The notes under the pieces were generated by a model that was not told the origin of the DNA, did not search any database, and saw only the letters and a list, made by a program, of their open reading frames with translations. DNA of 64,000 bases from Variovorax ginsengisoli (GTDB lineage: Bacteria; Pseudomonadota; Gammaproteobacteria; Burkholderiales; Burkholderiaceae_C), in NCBI RefSeq assembly GCF_030486595.1, contig NZ_JAUJZH010000010.1:1-64000 (forward strand). Direction: 5' to 3'. This document shows positions 1 through 8,287 of the stretch, in pieces. Position numbers and translations under genes: made by a program. How positions within the stretch are numbered: the first letter of the stretch is position 1; every line of letters begins with the position of its first letter.

Positions 1-64
1 CACCGGGTGAGCGCATTGCACCTCGCCCCGTTAACTTTTGCATCCACCCCGCGGGTCGTCCCAT
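1..64 (-). CDS. IS30-family transposase, N-terminal fragment (runs off the left edge)
   Basis: Only 21 codons are in the window, reading MGRPAGWMQKL and then TGRGAMRSPG. This opening resembles a group of IS30-family transposases as I remember them, in which an MGRPAGWM-type leader precedes the helix-turn-helix region. A GGAGG ribosome site sits five bases before the ATG at 64, which favours this start over an in-frame ATG at 76. The catalytic DDE domain would lie to the left of the window. It is transcribed away from the RND gene it appears to interrupt. The family call rests on recognising a short N-terminus, so a database match is needed to confirm it. Confidence 0.6.
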   Translation of the reverse strand, partial: MGRPAGWMQKLTGRGAMRSPG

Positions 65-109
65 AAACACCTCCATGATTGAAAGTGTTGCGACGACCGG
101 TTGAATCCG
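1..109 (-). mobile_element. IS30-family insertion sequence, one end only
   Basis: The left edge carries the start of a transposase gene on the minus strand and about 45 bases of terminal DNA before it. On the minus strand the terminal part begins GGATTCAACCGGTCG and leads into a GGAGG ribosome site. The sequence to the right of about position 109 reads as RND transporter, so the element boundary lies near 100-109. The frame of the RND gene has a stop at 80-82, inside the element. The other end and any target duplication lie outside the window, so the exact boundary is inferred. Confidence 0.65.
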
Positions 110-970
110 CCGGCCAATCCGGCCCTGCGCACCGCGTCCACCGGGCAGCAGATCGCCACCGACACCACGCTGATGGTGCCGCTGTCGGCCTTCGCCAAGC
201 TCGGCGAGCGGGCGGTGCCGACCTCGATCGACCACCAGGACACCGAGCTCGCCAGCACGGTGTCGTTCAGCCTGGCCGACGGCGTCAGCCTGTCGGACGC
301 CAAGCGCATCGTGGCGCAGGCCGAGGCCGACATCGCGATGCCGATCAACGTGCGCGGCAGCTTCCAGGGCACGGCGCTGGCGGCCCAGCAGTCGCAGGGC
401 CAGCAGTGGTTCCTGATCGTCGCGGCGCTGGTGGTGATCTACATCGTGCTCGGGGTGCTCTACGAAAGCCTGGTGCATCCGATCACCGTGCTGACCACGC
501 TGCCCTCGGCCGGGGTCGGCGCGGTGCTGGCGCTCTTGATGTTCCGCATGGAGTTCTCGATCATCGCGCTGATCGGCGTCTTCCTCTTGATCGGCATCGT
601 CAAGAAGAACGCGATCCTGATCATCGACTTCGCGCTCGAGGCCGAACGCTCGCGCGGGCTCAGCGCCGTGGAGGCGGTGCGCGAGGCCTGCCTGCTGCGC
701 TTCCGCCCGATCCTGATGACCACGCTGGCGGCCGCGCTCGGTGCGCTGCCGCTGGCGATCGGCTTCGGGCTGGGTTCGGAGCTGCGCCAGCCGCTGGGCG
801 TCGCGATCATCGGCGGGCTGATCGCCAGCCAGCTGCTGACCCTCCTGACCACGCCGGTCGTCTATGTGCTGCTCGACAAGCTGCGCCGGCGGCCCGCCAA
901 TGAAAAGTCCCTGAGCCGCGGCGCCGATTCCGCCCCGCCCGGCACGCCCGATATCGCCTTGAATCCATGA
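101..970 (+). pseudogene. RND multidrug efflux transporter permease, 5' part missing
   Basis: This is the last 280 or so residues of an inner-membrane RND drug/proton antiporter of the AcrB/MdtC type, which is normally about 1,030 residues long. Visible features are the end of the second periplasmic loop (MVPLSAFAKL, then FQGTALA), several hydrophobic segments from residue 100 onward, and the family sequence GIVKKNAILIIDFALEAE followed by RFRPILMTT. The frame opens only at 83 and the first usable start, TTG at 101, lies in insertion-sequence DNA, so this is not a native start. Interruption by the IS30-like element most likely inactivates the pump. The stop overlaps the start of the next gene (ATGA), as in an intact efflux operon. 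Confidence 0.85.
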
Positions 971-2424
971 CTGCAGCCACACGTTCTTTCCCCCGCCTTC
1001 CCCTGGCACTGGCCCTGGCGGCGCTGCTGGCCGGCTGCGCCGTCGGCCCGGCCTACGAGCGGCCACCGGTGGCGGCGCCGGCCGCCTGGAAGTCGGCCCC
1101 GGCCGCTGCCGGCTGGCAACCCGCGGCACCGGCCGATGCCTTCGATCGCGGCGAGTGGTGGAAGCTCTTTGGCGACGCCACGCTCGACGATCTCGCGGCG
1201 CGCGTCCAGATCTCGAACCAGAACATTGCCGCCGCGGTCGCCAACTATGCGCAGGCCCAGGCACTGGTGCGCGGCCAGCGCGCCGCGCTGTTCCCGCAGG
1301 TCACGCTCGACGGCAGCGCGCGCCGTACCGGGGGCCGCGACATCTCGGCCGCCACCGCCTCCGCGGCCGCGCTGGGCGTCGACTGGCAGCCCGACGTCTG
1401 GGGCCGCCTGCGCCAGGCGGTCGACAGCGCGCAGGCCAACGCACAGGCCAGCGAGGCCGACCTGGCGGCGGCGCGCCTGTCGGCCGTGGGCGACCTCGCC
1501 ACCAACTACTTCTCGCTGCGCGAAGCCGATGCCGAACTGCAGATCCTCGACGACACGCTCGAAGGCTACCTGCGCAGCCTGCAGATCACGCGCAACCGCT
1601 ATGCCGCCAGCATCGCCGCCCAGAGCGACGTGCTGCAGGCCGAGACGCTCTACTCCAACACCCAGGCCGAGCGCGCGGCGCTGAAGCGCAACCGCGATGC
1701 GCTCGAGCATGCGATCGCGGTGCTGGTCGGGGTCGCGCCGGCCGACTTCAGCCTGCCGGTGGCCCAGTGGAAGATGACGGTGCCCGGCGTGCCTGCGGAG
1801 CTGCCGTCGACCTTGCTCGAGCGCCGGCCCGACATCGCGGCGGCCGAGCGCCAGGTGGCGGCGGCGAACGCGCAGATCGGCATCGCGCGCTCGGCCTACT
1901 ACCCGAACTTCAGCCTGAGCGGCGGCATCAGCACCAGCGCATCGCGCATCGGCGACCTGTTCAATGCCTCGAACACGCTGTGGTCGCTCGGCCTGTCGGT
2001 CGCGCAGGTGGTGTTCGACGGCGGTGCGATCGGCGCCAGCGTCGATGCCGCCAAGGCCGGCCACGAGGCCACGGTGGCGCGCTACCGCCAGACCGTGCTG
2101 GCCGCCTTCCAGAGCGTCGAGGACCAGCTGACCGCGGGCGGCAGCTTGGCGCAGCAGGAGGACCTGCGCCGCCAGAGCTCGGCCGCGGCCGACCGCACCG
2201 AGCAGCAGTTCCTGAACCGCTACCGGGCCGGCACCATCGACTACACCAGCGTGGTGGTGGCGCAGGTGTCGGCGCTCAACAGCCGGCGCGCGCTGCTGCA
2301 GGTTCAGGTCAACCGGCAGGTGGCCGCCATCACGCTGATCCAGTCGCTGGGTGGCGGCTGGCACGCCGAGTGGATGGCGCCGGCGCCGCAGCCGGTCGCC
2401 GCGGCCGCGCTGCCCAAGTCATGA
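967..2424 (+). CDS. RND efflux outer-membrane lipoprotein (NodT/OprM family)
   Basis: This 485-residue protein is the outer-membrane channel of a tripartite efflux pump. The N-terminus is a lipoprotein signal with the lipobox LLAGC at about residues 20-24, followed by the family's VGPAYERPP. Two outer-membrane efflux protein repeats follow, and LLERRPDIAAAERQ, typical of the family, lies near residue 280. Its length is normal. The ATG overlaps the stop of the RND gene, so it was the last gene of the operon. With the permease interrupted upstream, expression may now depend on a promoter within the remnant or reading out of the insertion sequence. Confidence 0.92.
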   Translation: MTAATRSFPRLPLALALAALLAGCAVGPAYERPPVAAPAAWKSAPAAAGWQPAAPADAFDRGEWWKLFGDATLDDLAARVQISNQNIAAAVANYAQAQALVRGQRAALFPQVTLDGSARRTGGRDISAATASAAALGVDWQPDVWGRLRQAVDSAQANAQASEADLAAARLSAVGDLATNYFSLREADAELQILDDTLEGYLRSLQITRNRYAASIAAQSDVLQAETLYSNTQAERAALKRNRDALEHAIAVLVGVAPADFSLPVAQWKMTVPGVPAELPSTLLERRPDIAAAERQVAAANAQIGIARSAYYPNFSLSGGISTSASRIGDLFNASNTLWSLGLSVAQVVFDGGAIGASVDAAKAGHEATVARYRQTVLAAFQSVEDQLTAGGSLAQQEDLRRQSSAAADRTEQQFLNRYRAGTIDYTSVVVAQVSALNSRRALLQVQVNRQVAAITLIQSLGGGWHAEWMAPAPQPVAAAALPKS

Positions 2425-2425
2425 T

Positions 2426-3292
2426 TCAGGCGCCGCGCAGCCGCGGCGGCTGCAGGTAGGCGCCGGACTCGAACAACTGGGTTTCGGCCTGGTCGATGCG
2501 CTTCACGACCGGCTTGCCGGCGCGGCTCGCGAGGAGCTCCAGCAGCGCTTCGGTCAGCGCCGTGCCGGCCGCGACCGAGGGAAAGAACGACGGGCTCTGG
2601 ATTGCGAACAGCAAGGTCTCGTCGGCCAGCAGCGACAGCGGCGAGGCCGCGCTGTCGGTCAGCGCCAACACCTTGCAGCCCGCCGCCCGGGCGGCCTCGG
2701 CCACCTGCAGCGCCTCGCGTGAATAGGGGGCGAAGCTGGCGACGACCAGCGCATCGCCCTTGCTCATCGCGCGCTGCTGCATCTCCAGCGAGCCGCCCTG
2801 GCCGTCGATCAGCTGCACGCTGGTGCGGAACATCCGGTACACGTAGACGAACGAGAAGGCGATCGGGAAGCAGGCCCTGAAGCCGGCGGCATGCACCGTG
2901 GCCGCCTTTTCGAGCAGGGCGCAAGCCTTCTGCAACGAGGCGGCGCTCTGCCGTTGCGTCGCCTCTAGGTTGCGGCGCTGCACCTCGAACATCTCCTCGA
3001 CCAGGCCGCGGTCGGTCGCCCGGCCGACCAGCGTGCGGGCCCGCTCGCCGTAGGCCTCCGGCCCGAGCCCCATCTCCGACGCCACCGCTTCCTTGAACTG
3101 CGGCCAGCCGGCATAGCCCAGGTGCTGGGCGAAGCGCACCAGCGTGGCGGGGGTGCCGCCCGAGCGCGTGCCGATCGTGCGCATCGAATGAGTGACCACG
3201 TCATTGGGGTGGTCGAGCACGTACCTGGCCACCTGCTGCAGAGCGGGGCTCAGGCCGGCGAAGCGCTGGCGGAGATCGTCCTTGACGCCCAT
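2426..3292 (-). CDS. MurR/RpiR family transcriptional regulator
   Basis: This 288-residue protein has the RpiR layout. An N-terminal helix-turn-helix of about 77 residues comes first (LSPALQQVARYVLDHP, then GGTPATLVRFAQHLGY), and a SIS sugar-phosphate-type domain spans about residues 125-265 (AFVYVYRMF region, then ALVVASFAPYSREAL and ALTDSAASPL). SIS domains usually bind phosphosugars, but many homologues control amino-acid genes, which fits the neighbours here. It is divergent from the aminotransferase operon. The intergenic region holds four copies of a GGAAC...GTTCC palindrome, its likely binding sites. It ends one base after the convergent efflux gene. Confidence 0.9.
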   Translation of the reverse strand: MGVKDDLRQRFAGLSPALQQVARYVLDHPNDVVTHSMRTIGTRSGGTPATLVRFAQHLGYAGWPQFKEAVASEMGLGPEAYGERARTLVGRATDRGLVEEMFEVQRRNLEATQRQSAASLQKACALLEKAATVHAAGFRACFPIAFSFVYVYRMFRTSVQLIDGQGGSLEMQQRAMSKGDALVVASFAPYSREALQVAEAARAAGCKVLALTDSAASPLSLLADETLLFAIQSPSFFPSVAAGTALTEALLELLASRAGKPVVKRIDQAETQLFESGAYLQPPRLRGA

Positions 3293-3311
3293 GGAAGTCC
3301 TGTCGTGGTTT

Positions 3312-3402
3312 GGAACGAATGTACCGGATGGAACGGAGGTGTTCCAGAATCCCTTGACGGAACAAATGTTCCAAACAATAATTCATTCGGTACATTAGTT
3401 CC
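3312..3402. promoter_or_regulatory. Four-copy operator array, probably for the RpiR regulator
   Basis: Four near-palindromes of one pattern fill the gap between the regulator and the aminotransferase: GGAACGAATGTACC at 3312-3325, GGAACGGAGGTGTTCC at 3330-3345, GGAACAAATGTTCC at 3359-3372 and GGTACATTAGTTCC at 3389-3402. The first and fourth are reverse complements with one mismatch. The third lies in the spacer of the probable operon promoter and the fourth just downstream of its -10. That placement suggests direct control of RNA polymerase. Assignment to RpiR is by position only. Confidence 0.7.
3354..3382 (+). promoter_or_regulatory. Probable sigma-70 promoter of the aminotransferase operon
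   Basis: TTGACG at 3354-3359 and AATAAT at 3377-3382 are separated by 17 bases. The start codon at 3417 lies 34 bases downstream of the -10. Operator copy three occupies most of the spacer. Confidence 0.6.
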
Positions 3403-3416
3403 ATTCAGCCGACGCC

Positions 3417-4751
3417 ATGACGCACGTCTTCCACCGCCATCTCCACCACACCCCGCCGGTCGCCATTGCCGCGAGCGGCATGACGATCCGCGACGCCGCC
3501 GGCCGCGACTACCTCGACGCCTCCGGCGGCGCCGCGGTCTCCTCGCTGGGCCATGGGCATCCGGACGTGATCGCCGCGATGCACGCGCAGGTCGATCGCC
3601 TGGCCTATGCCCACACCAGCTTCTTCACCACCGAGGTGGCGGAGCAGCTGGCCGACGAGCTGATCGGCGGCGCGCCCGAGGGCATGAGCCATGTCTACCT
3701 GGTGAGCGGGGGCTCCGAGGCGGTCGAGTCGGCGCTCAAGATGGCGCGCCAGTATTTCGTCGAGATCGGCCAGCCGCAGCGCACCCACTTCATCGCCCGC
3801 CGCCAGAGTTACCACGGCAACACGCTGGGGGCGCTGGCCGTCGGCGGCAACGCCTGGCGGCGCGAGCCCTTCGCGCCGATACTGGTGCCGGCCACGCACG
3901 TCTCTCCCTGCTATCCGTACCGCGAGCAGCACGAAGGCGAGAGCGCCGATCAGTACGGCGTGCGGCTCGCGGCCGAGCTCGAGGCGGCGATCCTGGCGCA
4001 GGGCGCCGACCGCGTGATCGCCTTCGTCGCCGAGACCGTCGGCGGCGCCACCGCCGGCGTGCTGACGCCGGTGCCGGGCTACTTCAAGGCCGTTCGCGAG
4101 GTCTGTGACCGCCATGGCGTGCTGCTGATCCTCGACGAGGTGATGTGCGGCATGGGCCGCTGCGGCACGCTGTACGCCTGCGAGCAGGAGGGCGTGGTGC
4201 CCGACCTGGTGACGGTCGCCAAGGGCCTGGGCGGCGGCTACCAGCCGATCGGCGCCGTGCTCGCGCAGCGCCGCATCGTCGAGGCGATGTCGCAGGGCAG
4301 CGGTTTCTTCCAGCATGGCCACACCTACCTCGGTCATCCGGTGGCTTGCGCGGCCGCACTGGCGGTGCAGCGGGTGATCCGGCGCGACGGCCTGCTGGCC
4401 AAGGTGCGGGATGACGGCGAAGCCTTCGGCGCGATGCTGCGCGAGGCGCTCGGCGACCATCCGCACGTGGGCGACATCCGCGGCCGCGGCTTCTTCTGGG
4501 GCGTCGAGCTGGTGGCCGAACGGGCCACCAAGTCGCCGTTCGCGCCGGGGTTGAAGCTGCACGCCCGGATCAAGAACGACGCGATGGCGCGCGGCCTGCT
4601 GTGCTATCCCTTCGGCGGCACGGTCGACGGCCGGCAGGGCGACCACGTGCTGCTGGCGCCGCCCTTCATTGCCACCCGGCAGGATCTGCAGGAGATCGCG
4701 ACGCGGCTGGCCGGCGCGATCGACAGCGTCACGCGCGCCGCGCTGCGCTGA
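3417..4751 (+). CDS. Class III pyridoxal-phosphate aminotransferase
   Basis: This 444-residue enzyme belongs to the class III aminotransferases (GABA, ornithine, diaminopelargonate and beta-alanine-type enzymes), which move an amino group between an amine or amino acid and an oxo-acid. Seen in order are the N-terminal substrate region with GHGHPDVIAAM, the cofactor-phosphate region VSGGSEAVESALKMA, the aspartate of LILDEVMCGMGR, and the Schiff-base lysine in TVAKGLGGGYQPIGA. Length is normal. It starts the operon, with the operator array upstream. The solute-binding protein and racemase-like enzyme downstream point to an amino acid or related amine as substrate. The exact substrate cannot be read from sequence. 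Confidence 0.9.
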   Translation: MTHVFHRHLHHTPPVAIAASGMTIRDAAGRDYLDASGGAAVSSLGHGHPDVIAAMHAQVDRLAYAHTSFFTTEVAEQLADELIGGAPEGMSHVYLVSGGSEAVESALKMARQYFVEIGQPQRTHFIARRQSYHGNTLGALAVGGNAWRREPFAPILVPATHVSPCYPYREQHEGESADQYGVRLAAELEAAILAQGADRVIAFVAETVGGATAGVLTPVPGYFKAVREVCDRHGVLLILDEVMCGMGRCGTLYACEQEGVVPDLVTVAKGLGGGYQPIGAVLAQRRIVEAMSQGSGFFQHGHTYLGHPVACAAALAVQRVIRRDGLLAKVRDDGEAFGAMLREALGDHPHVGDIRGRGFFWGVELVAERATKSPFAPGLKLHARIKNDAMARGLLCYPFGGTVDGRQGDHVLLAPPFIATRQDLQEIATRLAGAIDSVTRAALR

Positions 4752-4807
4752 CGCGCTGCAACGAATTCCCCCTTCGCCTTCACCCACCTGTTTCGAGGAG
4801 TTGCTCC

Positions 4808-5716
4808 ATGGCCTTCGCTCGCCTGTCCCCGTTCGCCTTCGCCGCCTTGATGGCGGCCTGCACGCTGCTGCCGCTCACGACCGCCCAGGCCCAGGAGGGC
4901 GGCACGCTGGCCAAGGTCAAGGCCAGCGGCGCCATCACCGTCGGCTACCGCGAGTCGTCCTTCGGTTTTTCGTACCTCGATGCCAGCCTGAAACCGGTGG
5001 GCTACAGCATCGACATCTGCATGCGGATCGTCGACGCCATCAAGACCGAGCTCCGGATGCCGAGCCTGGAGGTCCGCTACCAGGCCGTGACCTCGGCCAA
5101 CCGGATCCCGCTGGTGGCCAACGGCACGGTCGACATCGAATGCGGCTCGACCACCAACCTGGTCGAGCGGCAGAAGCAGGTGGCGTTCTCGCCCGACATC
5201 TTCCGCTACAACGTGCGCATGCTGGTGAAGGCCGATTCGGGCATCAGGGACATCGCCGACCTGCAGGGCAAGACGGTCGTCACCACCACCGGCACGACCT
5301 CGTTCCGGCTGCTGCGCGAGGCCGACAAGGGCAAGAACCTCGAGGTCACGAACGTCGCGGCGAAGGACCACACCGAGTCCTTCCTGCTGGTCGAGAACGG
5401 CCGCGCTCAGGCTTTCGTGCTGGACGACATCCTGCTGGCGGGGCAGATCGCCAACGCCCGCAGCCCGAAGGACTTCAGGATCACCGGCGAAAGCCTGCGC
5501 ACCGAGAACCAGTCGCTGATGCTGCGCAAGGACGATCCCGAATTCAAGGCGCTGGTGGACCGCGTGGTCGGTGGCATGATGAAATCGGGCGAGATGGAAA
5601 AGCTCTACAACCGCTGGTTCATGTCGCCCATTCCGCCGAAGAACATCAACATCAACTACCCGCTCAACGCCGAGACCCGGGACGCTTTCGCGAATCCGTC
5701 GTCGAAGGGGATCTGA
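4808..5716 (+). CDS. Amino-acid ABC transporter periplasmic solute-binding protein
   Basis: This 302-residue protein has a cleavable signal peptide ending near AQAQE and a family 3 solute-binding domain of the glutamate/aspartate (GltI/AatJ) type. Family features include LAKVKASGAITVGYRESS at the mature N-terminus, the IDICMRIVDAI stretch, GSTTNLVERQKQVAFS and DDILLAGQI. The ATG at 4808 follows a GAGGAG ribosome site and begins the signal peptide; longer readings back into the aminotransferase are shadows. No permease or ATPase gene lies alongside, so it must share a transporter encoded elsewhere or act in sensing. Confidence 0.9.
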   Translation: MAFARLSPFAFAALMAACTLLPLTTAQAQEGGTLAKVKASGAITVGYRESSFGFSYLDASLKPVGYSIDICMRIVDAIKTELRMPSLEVRYQAVTSANRIPLVANGTVDIECGSTTNLVERQKQVAFSPDIFRYNVRMLVKADSGIRDIADLQGKTVVTTTGTTSFRLLREADKGKNLEVTNVAAKDHTESFLLVENGRAQAFVLDDILLAGQIANARSPKDFRITGESLRTENQSLMLRKDDPEFKALVDRVVGGMMKSGEMEKLYNRWFMSPIPPKNININYPLNAETRDAFANPSSKGI

Positions 5717-5725
5717 GCACCGCCG

Positions 5726-6373
5726 ATGACCCGTATCGCACTCATCCACGCCCTGGCGCATTCGGTCGCGCCGATCAACGAAGCGCTGGCGCGCGAATGG
5801 CCCGAGGCCTTGCGCACTAACCTGCTCGACGACAGCCTGTCGGGCGATCTCGCTCGCGGCGGGCGCGGGCTCGACGAGGCCATGCACGAGCGTTTCCAGC
5901 GGCTGGCGCAGTACGCGGTCGACTGCGGCGCGCAAGGCATCCTCTTCACCTGCTCGGCCTTCGGTCCGTGCATCGAGGCGGTGGCGCGGCGCCACGCCGG
6001 CATGCCGGTGCTGAAGCCCAACGAGGCGATGATCGAGGAGGCCGCGGCCGGCGCCGGCACGCTGGGCCTGATCGCGAGCTTCGGGCCCACGCTCGAATCG
6101 ATGCCGTCCGAATTCCCGCCCGGCGTGGCGCTCGAACTGGCGCTGGCCGAGGGCGCGCTCGAGGCCCTGAATGCCGGCGACGGCGAGCGGCACGATGCGC
6201 TGGTCGCCGCCCAGGCCAGGGCCCTGCGCGCGCGCGGCTGCACCCGCATCGCGTTGGCGCAGTTCAGCCTGGCACGCGCCCGGGCGGCCTGCGAAGCGGC
6301 CTCGGGGCTGCCGGTGTTGACCACCGTTGACAGCGCGGTGCGCGCCCTGCGGCGGCGACTGGAAACGCGATGA
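5726..6373 (+). CDS. Aspartate/glutamate racemase-superfamily protein
   Basis: This 215-residue protein has the Asp/Glu racemase fold shared by aspartate racemase, hydantoin racemase and arylmalonate decarboxylase. The first half carries a conserved cysteine in GILFTCSAFGPCIEA at about residues 72-86. The second catalytic position, usually Cys in true racemases, reads AQFSLARA, so the second cysteine appears to be missing. That would fit a decarboxylase-like or isomerase-like member rather than a two-base racemase. It starts 9 bases after the solute-binding protein and overlaps the next gene by 4 bases. Its substrate is unknown. Confidence 0.8.
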   Translation: MTRIALIHALAHSVAPINEALAREWPEALRTNLLDDSLSGDLARGGRGLDEAMHERFQRLAQYAVDCGAQGILFTCSAFGPCIEAVARRHAGMPVLKPNEAMIEEAAAGAGTLGLIASFGPTLESMPSEFPPGVALELALAEGALEALNAGDGERHDALVAAQARALRARGCTRIALAQFSLARARAACEAASGLPVLTTVDSAVRALRRRLETR

Positions 6374-7047
6374 ACCCGCTGCTCGACAACATCGCCTGGA
6401 ACACGCTCTCGGGCCCGCATGCCGGCTTCGCCACCGGCACCGACCGCGCCCGCCGCTACGCTCCCGGCTTTTCTCCGATCGTCGGGTTCGCGAATGCCGG
6501 CCATCCCGATCTCGACGACCTGATACCGTTCTGCGCCCCCGGCGATCACTTCTACTGCATGGACTGGTCCGGCAGCGCACCCGCGGGCTGGCGTATCGAT
6601 CTGGACTCGACCATGTTCAGGATGGTGTGGCAGGGCGCGATGCCGGACGACGACCCGGCCCTCGATGCCACGCCCTTGCGGCCTGAACATGCGGCCCAGG
6701 CGGTCGAACTGGCCGCGCTGACCCGCCCAGGGCCCTTCGGCCCGCGGACACCCGAGCTCGGCGACTACTTCGGTTGCTTCGAGGGCGACCGCCTGATCGC
6801 GATGGCCGGCGAACGCATGTGCGCCGGCACGTTGCGCGAGATCAGCGGCATCTGCACCCATCCCGACTACCAGGGGCGCGGCCTGGCGCGCCGGCTGGCC
6901 GCGAAGCTGATTCGCCGCCAGCTGCAGCGAGGCGAGACCCCGTTCCTGCATGTCATGCGCGACAACGAAGGTGCCCATGGGCTTTACCAGCGGATGGGCT
7001 TCAAGGACCATCGCGAGGTGGTGGTGCGCGTCATCTCGCCGTGTTGA
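6370..7047 (+). CDS. GNAT family N-acetyltransferase
   Basis: This 225-residue protein has a GNAT domain in its C-terminal two thirds. The acetyl-CoA pyrophosphate loop is HPDYQGRGLARRL at about residues 163-175, and GAHGLYQRMGFKDHREV is the usual closing motif. The first 90 residues form a separate lead-in with no motif I recognise. It overlaps the racemase-like gene by ATGA, so it is the last gene of the RpiR-linked operon. An amino group on the operon's substrate or product is a plausible acceptor, but that is inference. Confidence 0.85.
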   Translation: MNPLLDNIAWNTLSGPHAGFATGTDRARRYAPGFSPIVGFANAGHPDLDDLIPFCAPGDHFYCMDWSGSAPAGWRIDLDSTMFRMVWQGAMPDDDPALDATPLRPEHAAQAVELAALTRPGPFGPRTPELGDYFGCFEGDRLIAMAGERMCAGTLREISGICTHPDYQGRGLARRLAAKLIRRQLQRGETPFLHVMRDNEGAHGLYQRMGFKDHREVVVRVISPC

Positions 7048-7105
7048 TCTGAACGGAACCTGACCGCCGCGATCGCGATAATCGACGCTCTTTCAAGGAG
7101 CGCGC

Positions 7106-7930
7106 GTGGATATCGTTTTGCTGGCCAAGGCCGCCATCATGGGCATCGTCGAGGGCCTGACCGAATTTCTTCCGATCTCGTCGACCGGCCATCTGATCCT
7201 CGCCGGTTCGCTGCTCGGCTTCGACGACGACAAGGCCAAGGTCTTCGACATCGCGATCCAGACCGGTGCCATCTTCGCGGTGGTGCTGGTCTTCTGGCAC
7301 AAGATCCACTCGACCGTCGTGGCGCTGCCGCGCCAGCCGAAGGCGCGGCGCTTCGCGCTCAACGTGCTGATCGCCTTTCTGCCGGCGGTGGTGCTGGGCC
7401 TGCTGTTCGGCAAGGCCATCAAGGCCCACCTGTTCACGCCGACCGTGGTGGCGAGCACCTTCATCATCGGCGGCTTCATCATCCTGTGGGCCGAGCGGCG
7501 ACCGCCGGGCTCGGTGCGGATCGAGAACGTCGACGACATGACGCCCTGGGATGCGCTCAAGGTCGGCCTGGTGCAGTGCTTCGCGATGATCCCCGGCACC
7601 AGCCGCAGCGGCTCGACCATCATCGGCGGCATGCTGCTCGGGCTGTCGCGCAAGGCGGCGACCGACTTCTCCTTCTTCCTCGCGATCCCGACCCTGATCG
7701 GCGCCGGCGCCTACAGCCTTTACAAGGAGCGCGCGCTGTTGTCGGTGGCCGACATCCCGCTGTTCGCGGTCGGCCTGGTGTTCTCGTTCGTGAGCGCATG
7801 GCTGTGCGTGCGCTGGCTGCTGCGCTACATCAGCACGCACGATTTCGTGCCTTTCGCCTGGTACCGGATCGCCTTCGGGATCGTGGTGTTGGCGACCGCG
7901 TGGAGCGGCGTCGTCACCTGGGCCGACTGA
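7106..7930 (+). CDS. uppP: Undecaprenyl-diphosphatase
   Basis: This 274-residue integral membrane enzyme dephosphorylates undecaprenyl pyrophosphate and so recycles the lipid carrier for peptidoglycan and other surface polymers. It confers tolerance to bacitracin when overproduced. Both BacA signature motifs are present: [17 protein letters not shown] near the N-terminus and [13 protein letters not shown] in the second half. About eight hydrophobic segments are visible. The GTG start at 7106 follows AAGGAG by five bases. A GATAAT -10 hexamer at 7077-7082 suggests its own promoter. Confidence 0.96.
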   Translation: MDIVLLAKAAIMGIVEGLTEFLPISSTGHLILAGSLLGFDDDKAKVFDIAIQTGAIFAVVLVFWHKIHSTVVALPRQPKARRFALNVLIAFLPAVVLGLLFGKAIKAHLFTPTVVASTFIIGGFIILWAERRPPGSVRIENVDDMTPWDALKVGLVQCFAMIPGTSRSGSTIIGGMLLGLSRKAATDFSFFLAIPTLIGAGAYSLYKERALLSVADIPLFAVGLVFSFVSAWLCVRWLLRYISTHDFVPFAWYRIAFGIVVLATAWSGVVTWAD

Positions 7931-7944
7931 ACGCCGGCAAGGGC

Positions 7945-8265
7945 TCAGTGCGGCGACGAGCGCTTCATCAGAACGATGCCGCAGACGATCAGTGCGCCGG
8001 CGGCGATCCGCATGAGGCTGGCCTGCTCGCCGAGTACCAGGATGCCGACCACGAAGGCGCCGACCGCGCCGATGCCGGTCCAGATCGTGTAGGCGGTACC
8101 GAGCGGCAGCGAGCGCATCGAGATCGACAGCAAGCCGAAGCTCGCGATCATGAGGACCAGCGTGAGGGCCGTGGGCCACGGGCGGCTGAAGCCCTCGGAG
8201 AGCTTCATCGAATAGGCCCATGCCACTTCGAGAATGCCGGCGATGACGAGATAGATCCAGGCCAT
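7945..8265 (-). CDS. sugE: SMR-family guanidinium exporter (Gdx, formerly SugE)
   Basis: This 106-residue protein has four hydrophobic helices and the small-multidrug-resistance signature, including the essential glutamate in LEVAWAYSMK at about residue 13 and GTAYTIWTGIGAVGAFVVGI in helix three. The pattern matches the SugE/Gdx subtype rather than EmrE. Gdx proteins export guanidinium in exchange for protons. The upstream leader carries a guanidine-II riboswitch, which supports this function directly. A GAGGG ribosome site precedes the ATG at 8265. It converges on uppP with a 14-base gap. Confidence 0.93.
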   Translation of the reverse strand: MAWIYLVIAGILEVAWAYSMKLSEGFSRPWPTALTLVLMIASFGLLSISMRSLPLGTAYTIWTGIGAVGAFVVGILVLGEQASLMRIAAGALIVCGIVLMKRSSPH

Positions 8266-8287
8266 GTGTCCCTCACTTCAAGAAAAA

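Noticed and set aside
862..2364. Long minus-strand open frame opposite the efflux outer-membrane gene
   Set aside because: It is rich in Arg, His, Gly and Ala with no family motif, while the plus strand gives a complete lipoprotein. In GC-rich DNA such mirror frames are common.
4604..6580. 658-codon minus-strand frame opposite the solute-binding and racemase genes
   Set aside because: Low-complexity composition and no homology; it crosses three well-supported genes.
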